Origin: an uncultured Propionibacteriaceae bacterium
GTDB lineage: Bacteria > Actinomycetota > Actinomycetes > Propionibacteriales > Propionibacteriaceae
Direction of reading: 5' to 3'
Assembly: GCA_937965785.1 (NCBI GenBank)
Contig: CALCKT010000003.1
Coordinates: 38,975 to 102,974, forward strand
Length of the DNA stretch: 64,000 nucleotides
Shown: positions 25,728-34,709 of the stretch, piece after piece
Layout: each line of letters begins with the position of its first letter
Numbering within the stretch: position 1 is the stretch's first letter
The notes under the pieces: model-generated
Database searches by the model: none
The model's input: the letters and a program-made list of their open reading frames with translations, nothing else
What the model was told of the DNA's origin: nothing
Made by a program: the position numbers and the translations under genes

Positions 25728-27053
25728 ATGGACAGGCAGACAGAGTTCGTGCTGCGCTCAATGGAGGAACGGGACATTCGTTTCGTACGGCTTTGGTTCA
25801 CCGACGTGCTGGGGTCCTTGAAATCAGTGGCCATCGCCCCGGCCGAGGTCGAGGGGGCCATAGCGGAGGGAGTCGGTTTCGACGGCTCGGCCATCGAGGG
25901 CTTCGCCCGGGTCTACGAATCGGACATGGTCGTTCACCCGGACCCGTCGACCTTCCAGGTGCTGCCCTGGCGGCAGACGGAACGCGGCACGGCCAGGATG
26001 CTGTGCGACATCCAGTTGCCTGACGGCACCCCGAGTTTCGCGGACCCCCGGCACGTGCTGAAACGCGCGTTGAAGAAGGCCGCCGACATGGGGTTCACCT
26101 TCTACATCCACCCGGAGATCGAGTTCTTCCTGCTCGGTCAGCTAAACCCGCCGGTTCCCCTCGACGACGGCGGCTATTTCGACCACACCACCCTCGGGGA
26201 CGGAACCGATTTCAGGCGCGACGCCATCACGATGCTGGAACAGATGGGGATCTCCGTGGAGTTCAGCCACCACGAGGGATCACCTGGGCAGCACGAGATC
26301 GACCTTCGGTACGCGGATGCCCTGACCATGGCGGACAACATCATGACCTTCCGGGTCGTCATCCGGGAGGTGGCGGTCTCCCAGGGCATCCACGCGACTT
26401 TCATGCCGAAACCCTTCACGGAACACGCCGGATCCGGGATGCACACCCACATGTCGCTGTTCGAGGGGGACACCAACATCTTCCACGACGGCGCCGACGA
26501 GTACCGGTTGTCCAAGACAGCCCGGCAGTTCGTCGCAGGGCTGCTGAGGCACGCCCCGGAAATCACCGCCGTGACCAACCAGTGGGTCAACTCCTACAAA
26601 CGTCTCATGGGAGGTTCGGAGGCCCCCACCTGCGCCTGCTGGGGCCGGGCCAACCGGTCCGCGCTGATCCGGGTGCCGCAGTTCTCGCCGGGCAAGGCGA
26701 GTTCGGCCCGTATCGAGTACCGTGCCCCGGACCCGGCCTGCAATCCCTACCTGGCCTTCGCGCTCATGCTGAACGCCGGGCTGGCGGGGATCGAGAACGA
26801 ATACCCGTTGCCGGAGGAGACCGAGGACGCCGTGTGGCGGTTGACCGAGAAGGAACGCCGGTCGTTGGGAATCAAGTCCCTGCCACGCAGCCTCGACGAG
26901 GCGCTGCGGGTGATGGAGGGCTCAGAACTCGCCGCTGAGACGCTCGGGGAACACGTCTTCGACTACTTCATGCGGAACAAACGCGCCGAGTTCGAGGCCT
27001 ATCGCAGGCAGGTCACCCCGTGGGAGGTCGCCCGGCACATCAGGGTGCTGTGA
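25728..27053 (+). CDS. glnA2: Glutamine synthetase, GlnA2 type
   Basis: A 441-aa type I glutamine synthetase-like enzyme. It has the beta-Grasp N-terminal motif GVGFDGSAIEGF, the metal-binding HPEIEFFLL, the NQWVNSYKRL loop and AVTNQ. The adenylylation-site motif of GlnA1 (LYELPPEE, see 41745) is replaced by EYPLPEETEDAVW, so GlnE probably does not modify it. It is adjacent to glnE as in M. tuberculosis. The true role of GlnA2-like enzymes may differ; related paralogues act on polyamines. ATG 25728 lies 6 nt after CACACT; the long upstream in-frame extension has no support. Confidence 0.88.
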   Translation: MDRQTEFVLRSMEERDIRFVRLWFTDVLGSLKSVAIAPAEVEGAIAEGVGFDGSAIEGFARVYESDMVVHPDPSTFQVLPWRQTERGTARMLCDIQLPDGTPSFADPRHVLKRALKKAADMGFTFYIHPEIEFFLLGQLNPPVPLDDGGYFDHTTLGDGTDFRRDAITMLEQMGISVEFSHHEGSPGQHEIDLRYADALTMADNIMTFRVVIREVAVSQGIHATFMPKPFTEHAGSGMHTHMSLFEGDTNIFHDGADEYRLSKTARQFVAGLLRHAPEITAVTNQWVNSYKRLMGGSEAPTCACWGRANRSALIRVPQFSPGKASSARIEYRAPDPACNPYLAFALMLNAGLAGIENEYPLPEETEDAVWRLTEKERRSLGIKSLPRSLDEALRVMEGSELAAETLGEHVFDYFMRNKRAEFEAYRRQVTPWEVARHIRVL

Positions 27054-27516
27054 GGGGAAACGCCGCAGCCACCCGCTCCGCCTGGGAACCTGACACCTTC
27101 ACCTCGGCCTCCGCCCAGCAGAGCTGCCCGGTGGCCAGGCCCAGGAGGGTGGAGGGTTCCATCTCCACCACGTTCGGGGGTGTTCCCCGGGTGTGTTTCG
27201 GACCGTCCCCGAAACTCACCTGAACCGCGGCCCAGGGCGGGACCCGCACCTCGATCGCGGCACCCGGATGGAGATCACCCAGCCGTGCGCAGAAAGCACG
27301 GCAACAGGCGGACGTCAAGGTGCGGCCCAGGGCCAGGCCGTGTTTCCCCGCGGAATCTGCGGCGCGCAGCAACACCCGTGTCAGGTCCGGGGTGCGTCGG
27401 CTCAATTCGCCCTCGAGCGCCAGGCCCAGGACGGTGGCCTCGGCGGGGTCGATGGCGGCCAGGCATTCGCGGAGATCCCGCAACTCTGCGATGGTCTTCT
27501 CGTCAGCGCTGAACAT
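27040..27516 (-). CDS. Bacterial sterol-carrier-like (SCP) family protein
   Basis: A 158-aa protein. Its C-terminal half carries the motif HTRGTPPNVVEMEPSTLLGL followed by ATGQLCWAEA, characteristic of the actinobacterial sterol-carrier-protein orthologue family; a hydrophobic ligand pocket is expected, but no ligand is known. ATG 27516 lies 6 nt after TAGTAT. Its 3' end overlaps the end of glnA2 by 14 nt on the opposite strand, and its start faces glnE divergently. Confidence 0.8.
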   Translation of the reverse strand: MFSADEKTIAELRDLRECLAAIDPAEATVLGLALEGELSRRTPDLTRVLLRAADSAGKHGLALGRTLTSACCRAFCARLGDLHPGAAIEVRVPPWAAVQVSFGDGPKHTRGTPPNVVEMEPSTLLGLATGQLCWAEAEVKVSGSQAERVAAAFPLTAP

Positions 27517-27578
27517 GCGGTAATACTAAAGGCCGCGTCGCCGGAAATGGGTGCGGCGCGGGCCGTTAGGGTGGAATC

Positions 27579-30500
27579 GTGAACAGGGTCAGCACCAAGG
27601 TGGGCGAGTTCGCGCGACGAGGTTTCGAGTCCCCCAGCAACGCCGCGCGGGTGTGGCAGGACTGGTGCGCAGTGCTGGGAACCGAACCGCCGGTGCCCCT
27701 GCAGGCGTTCACCCGGGCCGCCGACCGGGACCAGGCCTTGGAATGTTTGACGGGTATCGGGAAACGGGAACCCGCTCTGCTCCCACGAATCGCGGCGGAT
27801 CCGGGGTGGCTCGACCGGGTGTTGCTCGTGCTGGGGGGATCCTCCGTGCTCGCGCGTTTCCTGGTGAAGAACCCCCAGGAACTCGAGGTGCTCGCATCCG
27901 AACCCGGGCCGCGGAGAACAGGCTGGCGGGACTACATCCGGTCGCGTGCCGTGAACGACTCCGGCCAGGTTGACGCGAACCTGCTTCGCCGGGCGAACCA
28001 CGCCGCTCTGGTGCAGGTGGCGGCCAGGGACCTGGCCAGCGAGGACCCCATCGCCTTGGTCGATGACATCGCCTCCGAACTGAGTCACCTGGCCGATGCG
28101 ATCCTCGAATGCGCCCTCGAATGCGCGCGGGCCGAGGTGCCCGGGTCCTCCTCGGTGCGGATCGCGGTGGTGGCGATGGGGAAGACCGGGGCTGAGGAAC
28201 TCAACTACATATCGGATGTCGATGTGATTCACATTGCCGAACCCGTCGACGGGGTGGACCACGAGGAGGCCATGCGGGTGGGGGCGCGGGTCGTCGCAGC
28301 CATGGCCCGGATCTGTTCGGCACACACCTCGGAGGGCACCATATGGCCGGTTGACGCCGCCCTGCGTCCCGAGGGCAACGCAGGTCCCCTGGTGCGCAGC
28401 CTCGCGTCCTGCGCCACCTACTACGGCAAATGGGCGAAGAACTGGGAGTTCCAGGCCCTCCTGAAGGCGCGTCCCGCGGCGGGGGACCGGGAACTGGGAC
28501 AGGCTTTCTGTGACCTGGTGTCCCCGTTGGTGTGGGAGGCGGCACAGCGTCCGGGATTCCTGCCGGACGTGCGTGCCATGAGGAACCGGGTTATCTCCCT
28601 GATCCCCGCCAAGGAGGCCGGCCGGGAAATCAAACTCGGTGTCGGGGGGTTGCGTGACACCGAGTTCACCGTGCAACTCCTGCAGCTCGTCCACGGACGC
28701 GGTGACGAGCGGGTGCGCGCCCGAGGCACCTTCGAGGCACTGCGTTCCCTGGTCGCCTTCGGCTACATCGGGCGTGATGACGGCGCCGACATGGCCAGGG
28801 CGTACCGGTTCCAGCGGGTGCTGGAACACCGGGTTCAGCTGCGCAGGCTACGCCGCACCCACCTGGTGCCGGACGACGAACCGGGTTGGGTTCATCTGGC
28901 TCGCACCACCGGTAAAACCCCTGATGAGGTCAGGGACATGTGGCGTGGTAGCACCCGCGCGGTGGAGAAACTGCAGCAACGCATCTTCTTCTCCCCGCTG
29001 CTCGACGCCGTGTCCGCCATTCCCACGGCGGAGTTGCGGCTCTCAACGGATGCGGCCCGGGAACGCCTGCGGGTGCTCGGTTTCGAGGACGCCCACGCCG
29101 CCCTGGGGCACATCCAGGCCCTGACGAACGGCTCGACCAGGGCGGTCGAGATCCAGCGGCAGCTCATGCCCGCCATGCTGGGTTGGTTCGCCGAGGGGCC
29201 GAATCCTGATTACGGCCTGCTCGCCTTCCGGCAGCTCTCCGAAGCGCTGGGAACCAGCTCCTGGTATCTGAGGGCGCTGCGTGACGAGGGGTGGATGGCG
29301 CAGCGACTGGCGCGCATCGCATCTTCCAGCCGCTACGTGGTCAATCTGCTGATGCGGGCTCCCGAGATGGTGCAGATGCTCGCCAGCAGCGAGAACCTGG
29401 AACTTAGGCCGCGTGAACTGCTCTCCCGGTCAATGAGCCGGGACATCGGGCGTGCCTCGGACAGGGCCGCAGCGGTGGCCTCGGTCCGGGCGCTGCGCCG
29501 CTCCGAACTGTGCCGGATAGCGTTGGCCGATGTGCTGGGAGCCGCGGACGTCACCACGGTGGGTCTGGCACTCAGTGACCTGGCGGGAGCCACCCTGGAT
29601 GCTGCGCTCGAACTCGCCCGCCGAGAAGTGGAGGCGCCACCCATCGGTGTGATCGGCATGGGGCGTTGGAGCGGGTTCGAACTCGGCTACGCCTCCGACA
29701 CGGACGCGATGTTCGTCATTCCCGACGGTTCCGGGCCCGAGGAGCAGGCGGCGGCCATCAGACTTGTGCGCCTGGCCTGCGATCTGGTCGGAAAACCCGG
29801 ACCCGACCCGGCGATGGTGGTGGACGCCGGTCTGCGTCCCGAGGGGAAGGGTGGGCCGCTCGTGCGAACCGTTTCCTCCTACCTCGCCTACTACGCGAAG
29901 TGGTCTTCCGTCTGGGAGGCGCAGGCCCTGCTGCGGGCCCGCCCGGCGGCGGGGGAACAGGAACTGGCCTCGGCCGTGCTCGGGGAGCTGGAGGGGCTGC
30001 GGTACCCGGACGAGGGTCTCACCACCGCGCAGGTGGCCGAGATCCGCCGGTTGAAATCACGGATGGAAACCGAACGCATTCCCCGCGGCATGGACAAGGA
30101 ACGTCACCTCAAGTTCGGATCAGGTGGGCTGTCGGATGTGGAGTGGGCCGTGCAGCTGCTCCAACTGCAGCACGCCGGGACCCGGCCCGCGTTGCGCACG
30201 GCCTCCACGCTCCAGGCCATCGACGCCGCGGAGGGACTCGAATTGCTGACCGCCGAACAGGCCGCCGACCTGCGGGAGGGGTGGTTGCACGTCAGCCGGG
30301 TGCGCAACGCCATCATGCTGGTGCGCGGCCGGCCCGGCGATGCCCTGCCCGTCGACTACCGGGAGCAGTCGGCCGTCGCCGAACTGGCCGGATACGGCCC
30401 GGGTCAGCGCTCCAGGCTCGTCGACGACACGATCCGGGTCATGCGACGCGCGTCCAGGGTGGTCAACCGGGTGTTCTGGGATGAGATGCCCGAGGAGTGA
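27579..30500 (+). CDS. glnE: Glutamine synthetase adenylyltransferase/removase
   Basis: GlnE attaches and removes AMP on glutamine synthetase according to nitrogen status. The 973-aa protein has two nucleotidyltransferase modules: the N-terminal removase with MGKTGAEELNYISDVDVI (near residue 200) and the C-terminal transferase with MGRWSGFELGYASDTD (near 695), each followed by a helical domain. Length is normal. GTG 27579 lies 6 nt after TAGGGT. The likely substrate is the GlnA1 encoded at 41745, which carries the target Tyr motif. Confidence 0.95.
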   Translation: MNRVSTKVGEFARRGFESPSNAARVWQDWCAVLGTEPPVPLQAFTRAADRDQALECLTGIGKREPALLPRIAADPGWLDRVLLVLGGSSVLARFLVKNPQELEVLASEPGPRRTGWRDYIRSRAVNDSGQVDANLLRRANHAALVQVAARDLASEDPIALVDDIASELSHLADAILECALECARAEVPGSSSVRIAVVAMGKTGAEELNYISDVDVIHIAEPVDGVDHEEAMRVGARVVAAMARICSAHTSEGTIWPVDAALRPEGNAGPLVRSLASCATYYGKWAKNWEFQALLKARPAAGDRELGQAFCDLVSPLVWEAAQRPGFLPDVRAMRNRVISLIPAKEAGREIKLGVGGLRDTEFTVQLLQLVHGRGDERVRARGTFEALRSLVAFGYIGRDDGADMARAYRFQRVLEHRVQLRRLRRTHLVPDDEPGWVHLARTTGKTPDEVRDMWRGSTRAVEKLQQRIFFSPLLDAVSAIPTAELRLSTDAARERLRVLGFEDAHAALGHIQALTNGSTRAVEIQRQLMPAMLGWFAEGPNPDYGLLAFRQLSEALGTSSWYLRALRDEGWMAQRLARIASSSRYVVNLLMRAPEMVQMLASSENLELRPRELLSRSMSRDIGRASDRAAAVASVRALRRSELCRIALADVLGAADVTTVGLALSDLAGATLDAALELARREVEAPPIGVIGMGRWSGFELGYASDTDAMFVIPDGSGPEEQAAAIRLVRLACDLVGKPGPDPAMVVDAGLRPEGKGGPLVRTVSSYLAYYAKWSSVWEAQALLRARPAAGEQELASAVLGELEGLRYPDEGLTTAQVAEIRRLKSRMETERIPRGMDKERHLKFGSGGLSDVEWAVQLLQLQHAGTRPALRTASTLQAIDAAEGLELLTAEQAADLREGWLHVSRVRNAIMLVRGRPGDALPVDYREQSAVAELAGYGPGQRSRLVDDTIRVMRRASRVVNRVFWDEMPEE

Positions 30501-30537
30501 GTTCGCGGCCCCGTCCGGGATGGGATAGGGTGTTGCC

Positions 30538-30675
30538 GACGCATCCGGGGTCGGTGAAAGTCCGAACCGGCGGTTACAGTCCGCGACCCTCGCGGCCCGG
30601 TTTGAACGGGGCCAACAGGTTGATCCGGTGAAACTCCGGGACCGACAGTGAAAGTCTGGATGGGAGGAGCGCGTC
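30538..30675 (+). promoter_or_regulatory. FMN riboswitch (RFN element)
   Basis: The closing stem pairs GACGC (30538-30542) with GCGTC (30671-30675). RFN consensus blocks are present in order: GGTGAAAGTCCGAACC, GGCGGTTACAGTCCGCGACC, TTGATCCGGTGAAACTCCGG and ACAGTGAAAGTCTGGATG. A TAGGGT -10 at 30526-30531 places the transcript start at about the first base of the aptamer. It controls the ABC transporter genes that follow, probably switching them off when FMN is high. Confidence 0.95.
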
Positions 30676-30679
30676 GACG

Positions 30680-30746
30680 GTCCACGCCGACAGGGTCGTG
30701 GACGCTGTGCGTGCACCCCGGGCCGAGGAAGGACCGGGGTTTTCTT
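30680..30746 (+). terminator. Expression platform of the FMN riboswitch
   Basis: Two hairpins lie between the aptamer and the TTG start. GTCCACG/CGTGGAC spans 30680-30703. ACCCCGG/CCGGGGT spans 30715-30740 and is followed directly by TTTCTT. The second looks like an intrinsic terminator, but its loop also holds the only Shine-Dalgarno (GAGGAAGGA), so control could be transcriptional, translational or both. Confidence 0.65.
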
Positions 30747-31584
30747 GACCGAGCAGCAAACGCGACGTGGTCGGCTCGTCGCCCGGGCCGGGCTGTGGTC
30801 CGCCTATCCCGCCCGCACCCGGCCGGTTTCACTCGTAGCGCGTGTCCTGCCCCCCCTCGTGGCCGTGCTGGTGGCGCTGTTCACCTGGTGGCTGCTCACC
30901 CGGGTCACCCCTGCGGTGTTGCTCCCGGACCCGGTGGCCGTGGTCTCTCGTGTCGCCCGCTGGGTGCAGTCCGGAATCGCATGGCGCTACATCGAACCAA
31001 CCCTGGTGGCTGCGCTGCTCGGATCCGTCCTGTCCATCGTCGTCGCCCTGCCACTGGGATTCACGATTGCCCACTCACGGCTGCTCGCGGCCGTCGCCGA
31101 ACCCTTCATAGCCTTTTCCCAGACGGTTCCACTCGTGGCCGTCGCACCGCTGCTGGTGCTGTGGATCGGGTACGGCACCATTCCAGTCGCCGTCCTCTGC
31201 TCGGTGATCGCGTTCTTCCCCATGGTCACCACCACCGTCGTGGGACTGCGTGGCCTGGACATGCGCGTGATCGAGACCGCTTGGCTCGACGGGGCGGGAA
31301 CCTGGCGGCGTCTCATCCACGTCGAGGCCCCGATGGCCGCTCCCGCCGTCCTGGCCGGGGTGCGTGGGGGAGTGGTGCTGTCCATGACCGGCGCGATCGT
31401 CGGCGAATTCGTCATGGGCGGGCAGGGGCTCGGAGTCCTGCTCACCCAGTCCCAGCAAGCAGTGGACACCATCGGGGTTTTCACGGTCCTGGTCCTATTG
31501 GCGATCATCGCGGCCGTTCTCGTGTCCCTGATGGGTCTCGTCGAACGTGTCGCCAACCGAAACCTGCAAGGAGAACATCTATGA
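30745..31584 (+). CDS. ABC importer permease, riboflavin type (RibX-like)
   Basis: A 279-aa permease with about six membrane helices and the cytoplasmic EAA-type loop AWLDGAGTWRRLIHVEAPMAAP, typical of the taurine/nitrate/NMT1 importer class. The FMN riboswitch in front implies a flavin or flavin-precursor substrate, as predicted for RibXY systems. TTG 30745 is preceded by GAGGAAGGA. The binding protein gene overlaps its stop (ATGA). No ATPase subunit is encoded in this operon, so it must borrow one from elsewhere. Confidence 0.85.
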   Translation: MTEQQTRRGRLVARAGLWSAYPARTRPVSLVARVLPPLVAVLVALFTWWLLTRVTPAVLLPDPVAVVSRVARWVQSGIAWRYIEPTLVAALLGSVLSIVVALPLGFTIAHSRLLAAVAEPFIAFSQTVPLVAVAPLLVLWIGYGTIPVAVLCSVIAFFPMVTTTVVGLRGLDMRVIETAWLDGAGTWRRLIHVEAPMAAPAVLAGVRGGVVLSMTGAIVGEFVMGGQGLGVLLTQSQQAVDTIGVFTVLVLLAIIAAVLVSLMGLVERVANRNLQGEHL

Positions 31585-32576
31585 AACCGAACCGTCGCTC
31601 ATTCCTCCTCGGTGTCGCAGCCCTCGGCGGGGCGACGCTGGTGGCCTGTGGTGGGCAGGAGAAGCAACAGGACACCACCACGAACAAGACGGCCATCACG
31701 GTGGGGCTCACCTACATTCCGAACATCCAGTTCAGCCCTTTCTACGTGGCCGAATCCGAGGGACTCTTCAAGGACGCCGGAATCAACCTCACTCTCAGGC
31801 ACCACGGAACCCAGGAGGGTCTGTTCACCGCCCTGGCGGCGGGAGAAGAACAGGTGGTGTTCGCATCCAGCGACGAAGCCGTGGTCTCGGCCGCGGGGGG
31901 AATGCCTGAACTGCGGACCTTTGCCACCTGCTACCGGCAGTACCCGGGGGTGATCCTCGGCGCCGGCGACATCACGGATCTTTCCGGTCTCGCCGGGAAA
32001 AACCTGGGGGTGCAGGGGCGGTACGGAGCGGGTTGGTACACAACCCTCGCCGCCCTGGACCGCGCAGGTCTTGGTGAGGAGCAGGTGAACATCACCGAGA
32101 TCGGGTGGACACAGGTTGCAGCACTGACCACGGGCAAGACGGATGCCGTCGTGGGGTTCAGCAACAATGAGGCCGTTCAGTTGACGGCCGCGGGATTCCC
32201 CTACAACCAGCTCGACGTGGTCGACAAGGAGAAACCGAACCTGGTCGGTCCCGGGCTGGTCACCCGGGAGGGTGTCCTTCCCGTTGAACAGCTCAAACTG
32301 ATCACGGAGGCCGTTCTCGAGGCGGAGAACCGGATCCTGAACAACCCTGAACTGGCCCTCAAGGCCACCGAGGCGCAGGTCCCCGCCCTCGCGGAGGAAG
32401 CCCAGCGGAAACAAGCGGAAGCGGTCCTCGAGGCCACCAGCAAATTCTGGTTGGGGACGGACGGAAAGGCCTCGGTGAAGGTCGAGCGGGACGATTTCAC
32501 CCGGATGGGGGAGTTCCTCGCCCGAGTTGGGATCATCGAGGCCGCCCCCGAGAAAACGGTCCTGGAAGTGGGCTGA
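31581..32576 (+). CDS. Substrate-binding lipoprotein, NMT1/THI5 type (RibY-like)
   Basis: A 331-aa extracellular binding protein for the upstream permease. The signal combines a twin-arginine motif (NRRSFLLG) with a lipobox (LVAC), so it should be exported folded through Tat and lipidated. The mature part has the NMT1/THI5 pattern: NIQFSPFYVAESEGLFKDAG, then LAAGEEQVVFAS and LGVQGRYGAG. Relatives bind thiamine pyrimidines; the FMN riboswitch points to riboflavin instead. A terminator follows 51 nt after its stop. Confidence 0.85.
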   Translation: MKPNRRSFLLGVAALGGATLVACGGQEKQQDTTTNKTAITVGLTYIPNIQFSPFYVAESEGLFKDAGINLTLRHHGTQEGLFTALAAGEEQVVFASSDEAVVSAAGGMPELRTFATCYRQYPGVILGAGDITDLSGLAGKNLGVQGRYGAGWYTTLAALDRAGLGEEQVNITEIGWTQVAALTTGKTDAVVGFSNNEAVQLTAAGFPYNQLDVVDKEKPNLVGPGLVTREGVLPVEQLKLITEAVLEAENRILNNPELALKATEAQVPALAEEAQRKQAEAVLEATSKFWLGTDGKASVKVERDDFTRMGEFLARVGIIEAAPEKTVLEVG

Positions 32577-32627
32577 GGGGCTCCCGGGAGAAGGAACGAC
32601 GAAATCAACCGGACCAGTGCCGGACCC

Positions 32628-32660
32628 GAGTCGCCGTGAAACCAGGTTTCACGGCGACTC
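32628..32660. terminator. Terminator between ribY-like and ptsI genes
   Basis: A perfect 14-bp stem (GAGTCGCCGTGAAA with its complement) closes a CCAGG loop between converging operons. There is no strong T-tract. Confidence 0.8.
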
Positions 32661-32716
32661 GTGTGCGAGGGCCGTGGGGTTTCGCGGTACCGGGACGGTC
32701 CCGCTGACGTGGCCCC

Positions 32717-34405
32717 TCAGACGCCGAGCAGCTCGCGCAGCTCCGGGTGGGCCAGGGCGGCGACGCCCGCCCGCGCCTCGACCGCGTCCACGCAGGCCCT
32801 GGCGGCCTCCGCCATGGCGCGGCAGGTGGCCAGCTCGTGCAGGCCGAGGGCGAACCGGACCAGGGGCATCCGTTTTGGTGACATGGAGAGCGAGGAGACC
32901 CCCAGACCGGTCAGCACCAGGGCCATCAGCGGGTCACCCGCCGATTCGCCACAGACCCCCACGGGCCGCTCATTGATCCGGCCGCCCTCGCAGGCCGCCG
33001 CCACCAGATCGATCACCGCGGGCTGGAACGGGTCCAGGAGGTCCGCGAGTTCCCCGACCATCCGGTCAGCGGCCATGGTGTACTGCGACAGGTCGTTGGT
33101 GCCGATGCTCGCGAAATCACAGGCGGCGAGGAGATGACGGGAACGCAGCGCAGCGGACGGCACCTCGATCATGGTGCCCGCCACGGGCAGTCCCGCTTCG
33201 TGAGCGGCCTGCGCGAAGGCCCTTGCCTGATCCGCCGTGGCGATCATGGGGGCCATCACCTTCACGCTCGCCCCGGTGCGGCGCTGCGCCTCCGCCAGGG
33301 CGGCGAGCTGGTCCCTCAACAGGTCGGGGCGTTCCTCCATCAGGCGGTAGCCCCGGCGGCCCAACGCGGGGTTGGGTTCCGGCCCCAGATCCGCGAACGC
33401 GAGTGGTTTGTCGGCCCCGGCATCGAGGGTGCGTACCGTTACGGGGCGGGTCCCGAAAGGAGCCAGCACCGCCTCGTACAGGTCCGCCTGCTCCGCCACG
33501 CCGGGCGCGTTCTGGGCGTCCAGGAACACGAACTCGGTGCGGAACAGACCAACCCCTTCGGCGGCCGTGAGTGCCGCGGCCCGGGCGTCATTGACGTCGC
33601 CTATGTTGGCCAGCAGGGCCACCGGGTGTCCGTCGGAGGTGCTGCCCGGTGAGGTCAACTCGTTGAGCTGCGCCAGGCGTTCGCTCCGGGCCCGCAGTTT
33701 CGTCTTCACGGTTTCGTCGGGATCCAGCACCACGGCCCCGGACTCGCCGTCGAGGGCCACGATGGTTCCGTCGGGGATCTCGAGTGCCCCGGCCACCTGG
33801 ACTGCGGCGGGTAGGCCGCGCTGCGCCGCGAGGATCGCGGTGTGACTCGTCCTGCCTCCCCCGGAGGTGATGATGCCCAGCACCAGTTCCGGGGAGAGCA
33901 GGGCGGTTTCCGCGGGAGCCAGGTCCTCGGCCACCACGATGCTCGGTTCCGTGAGCTCGGGGACCCCTGGCACCGGGCGGCCCAGGAGAACGGCCTCCGC
34001 CCGCATCCCGACGTCGCGCAGATCAGCGACCCGCTCGGCGAAATACCCTCCGAGGGCCTCGAACTGTTCCGCATAACCGGCGACCGCGGCCTGCAGCGCA
34101 TGAGCGGGGCCGGTGCGGCCGTCGAGGTTCTGTTCGACGGCCTCGATCAGCCCCGGGTCGCGGGCGATCATGGCGGCGGCGGCAACCATCTCCGCGGCGT
34201 CGCCCTCCAGTTTTGCCGCCTTGGCGTCGAGATCATCCGCGACGGCCAACAGGCTGTCCGTAACCTTTGCCAGGTCCTGTTGCGGATCCGCCGAGCAGGG
34301 TTCTGCCGCGGGCAGGGGCTGGGGTGGCCGGACGATGGCCACCGGGCCGATGGCGCTGCCGGGGGAGACTCCGATTCCGGTCAGGGTGCGCATGGTGCTG
34401 GTCAT
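32717..34405 (-). CDS. ptsI: PTS Enzyme I
   Basis: Enzyme I takes phosphate from phosphoenolpyruvate and passes it to HPr. The 562-aa protein has the phosphorylated His in GGGRTSHTAIL (near residue 190), and the C-terminal PEP-binding barrel with the segments FRTEFVFLD, GYRLMEERPDLL and the active-site Cys motif ERPVGVCGES. It is the last gene of the hexitol/fructose PTS operon. ATG 34405 overlaps the stop of ptsH (ATGA). Confidence 0.95.
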   Translation of the reverse strand: MTSTMRTLTGIGVSPGSAIGPVAIVRPPQPLPAAEPCSADPQQDLAKVTDSLLAVADDLDAKAAKLEGDAAEMVAAAAMIARDPGLIEAVEQNLDGRTGPAHALQAAVAGYAEQFEALGGYFAERVADLRDVGMRAEAVLLGRPVPGVPELTEPSIVVAEDLAPAETALLSPELVLGIITSGGGRTSHTAILAAQRGLPAAVQVAGALEIPDGTIVALDGESGAVVLDPDETVKTKLRARSERLAQLNELTSPGSTSDGHPVALLANIGDVNDARAAALTAAEGVGLFRTEFVFLDAQNAPGVAEQADLYEAVLAPFGTRPVTVRTLDAGADKPLAFADLGPEPNPALGRRGYRLMEERPDLLRDQLAALAEAQRRTGASVKVMAPMIATADQARAFAQAAHEAGLPVAGTMIEVPSAALRSRHLLAACDFASIGTNDLSQYTMAADRMVGELADLLDPFQPAVIDLVAAACEGGRINERPVGVCGESAGDPLMALVLTGLGVSSLSMSPKRMPLVRFALGLHELATCRAMAEAARACVDAVEARAGVAALAHPELRELLGV

Positions 34406-34674
34406 CCTTTCGCGTCGTGATCGACGGCGAGGAAGGCCACGAGCTCGTCGAGGAAGGCTTCGCTGTTCTCCGCCTCGCAGGAGAGTTCGACCTCTTCCCC
34501 GCACTTGACGCCCAGGGACATCACCGCCAGCATCGATGCCGCGTTGACGGGTTTCCCGCCGGGACGGGCGATGGTCACGGGCAACCCGGAGCGGGTGACC
34601 TTCTGGACGAACAGGCTCGCCGGGCGGGCGTGAAGGCCGACGGAGGAGGCGATGATTGCGGTACGGGTGGTCAT
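34402..34674 (-). CDS. ptsH: PTS phosphocarrier HPr
   Basis: A 90-aa HPr. His15 in VGLHARPAS accepts phosphate from Enzyme I and passes it to EIIA. The regulatory-serine region reads NAASMLAVMSLG, so a Ser46-like residue is present, although HPr kinase is not typical of actinobacteria. It has AAGGA 8 nt before its ATG and is coupled to ptsI by an ATGA overlap. Encoding the general PTS proteins inside a sugar operon suggests they are induced together with it. Confidence 0.95.
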   Translation of the reverse strand: MTTRTAIIASSVGLHARPASLFVQKVTRSGLPVTIARPGGKPVNAASMLAVMSLGVKCGEEVELSCEAENSEAFLDELVAFLAVDHDAKG

Positions 34675-34709
34675 GGGTTTTTCCTTGTCTGTGTTCGGGT
34701 TGCCCGCGC

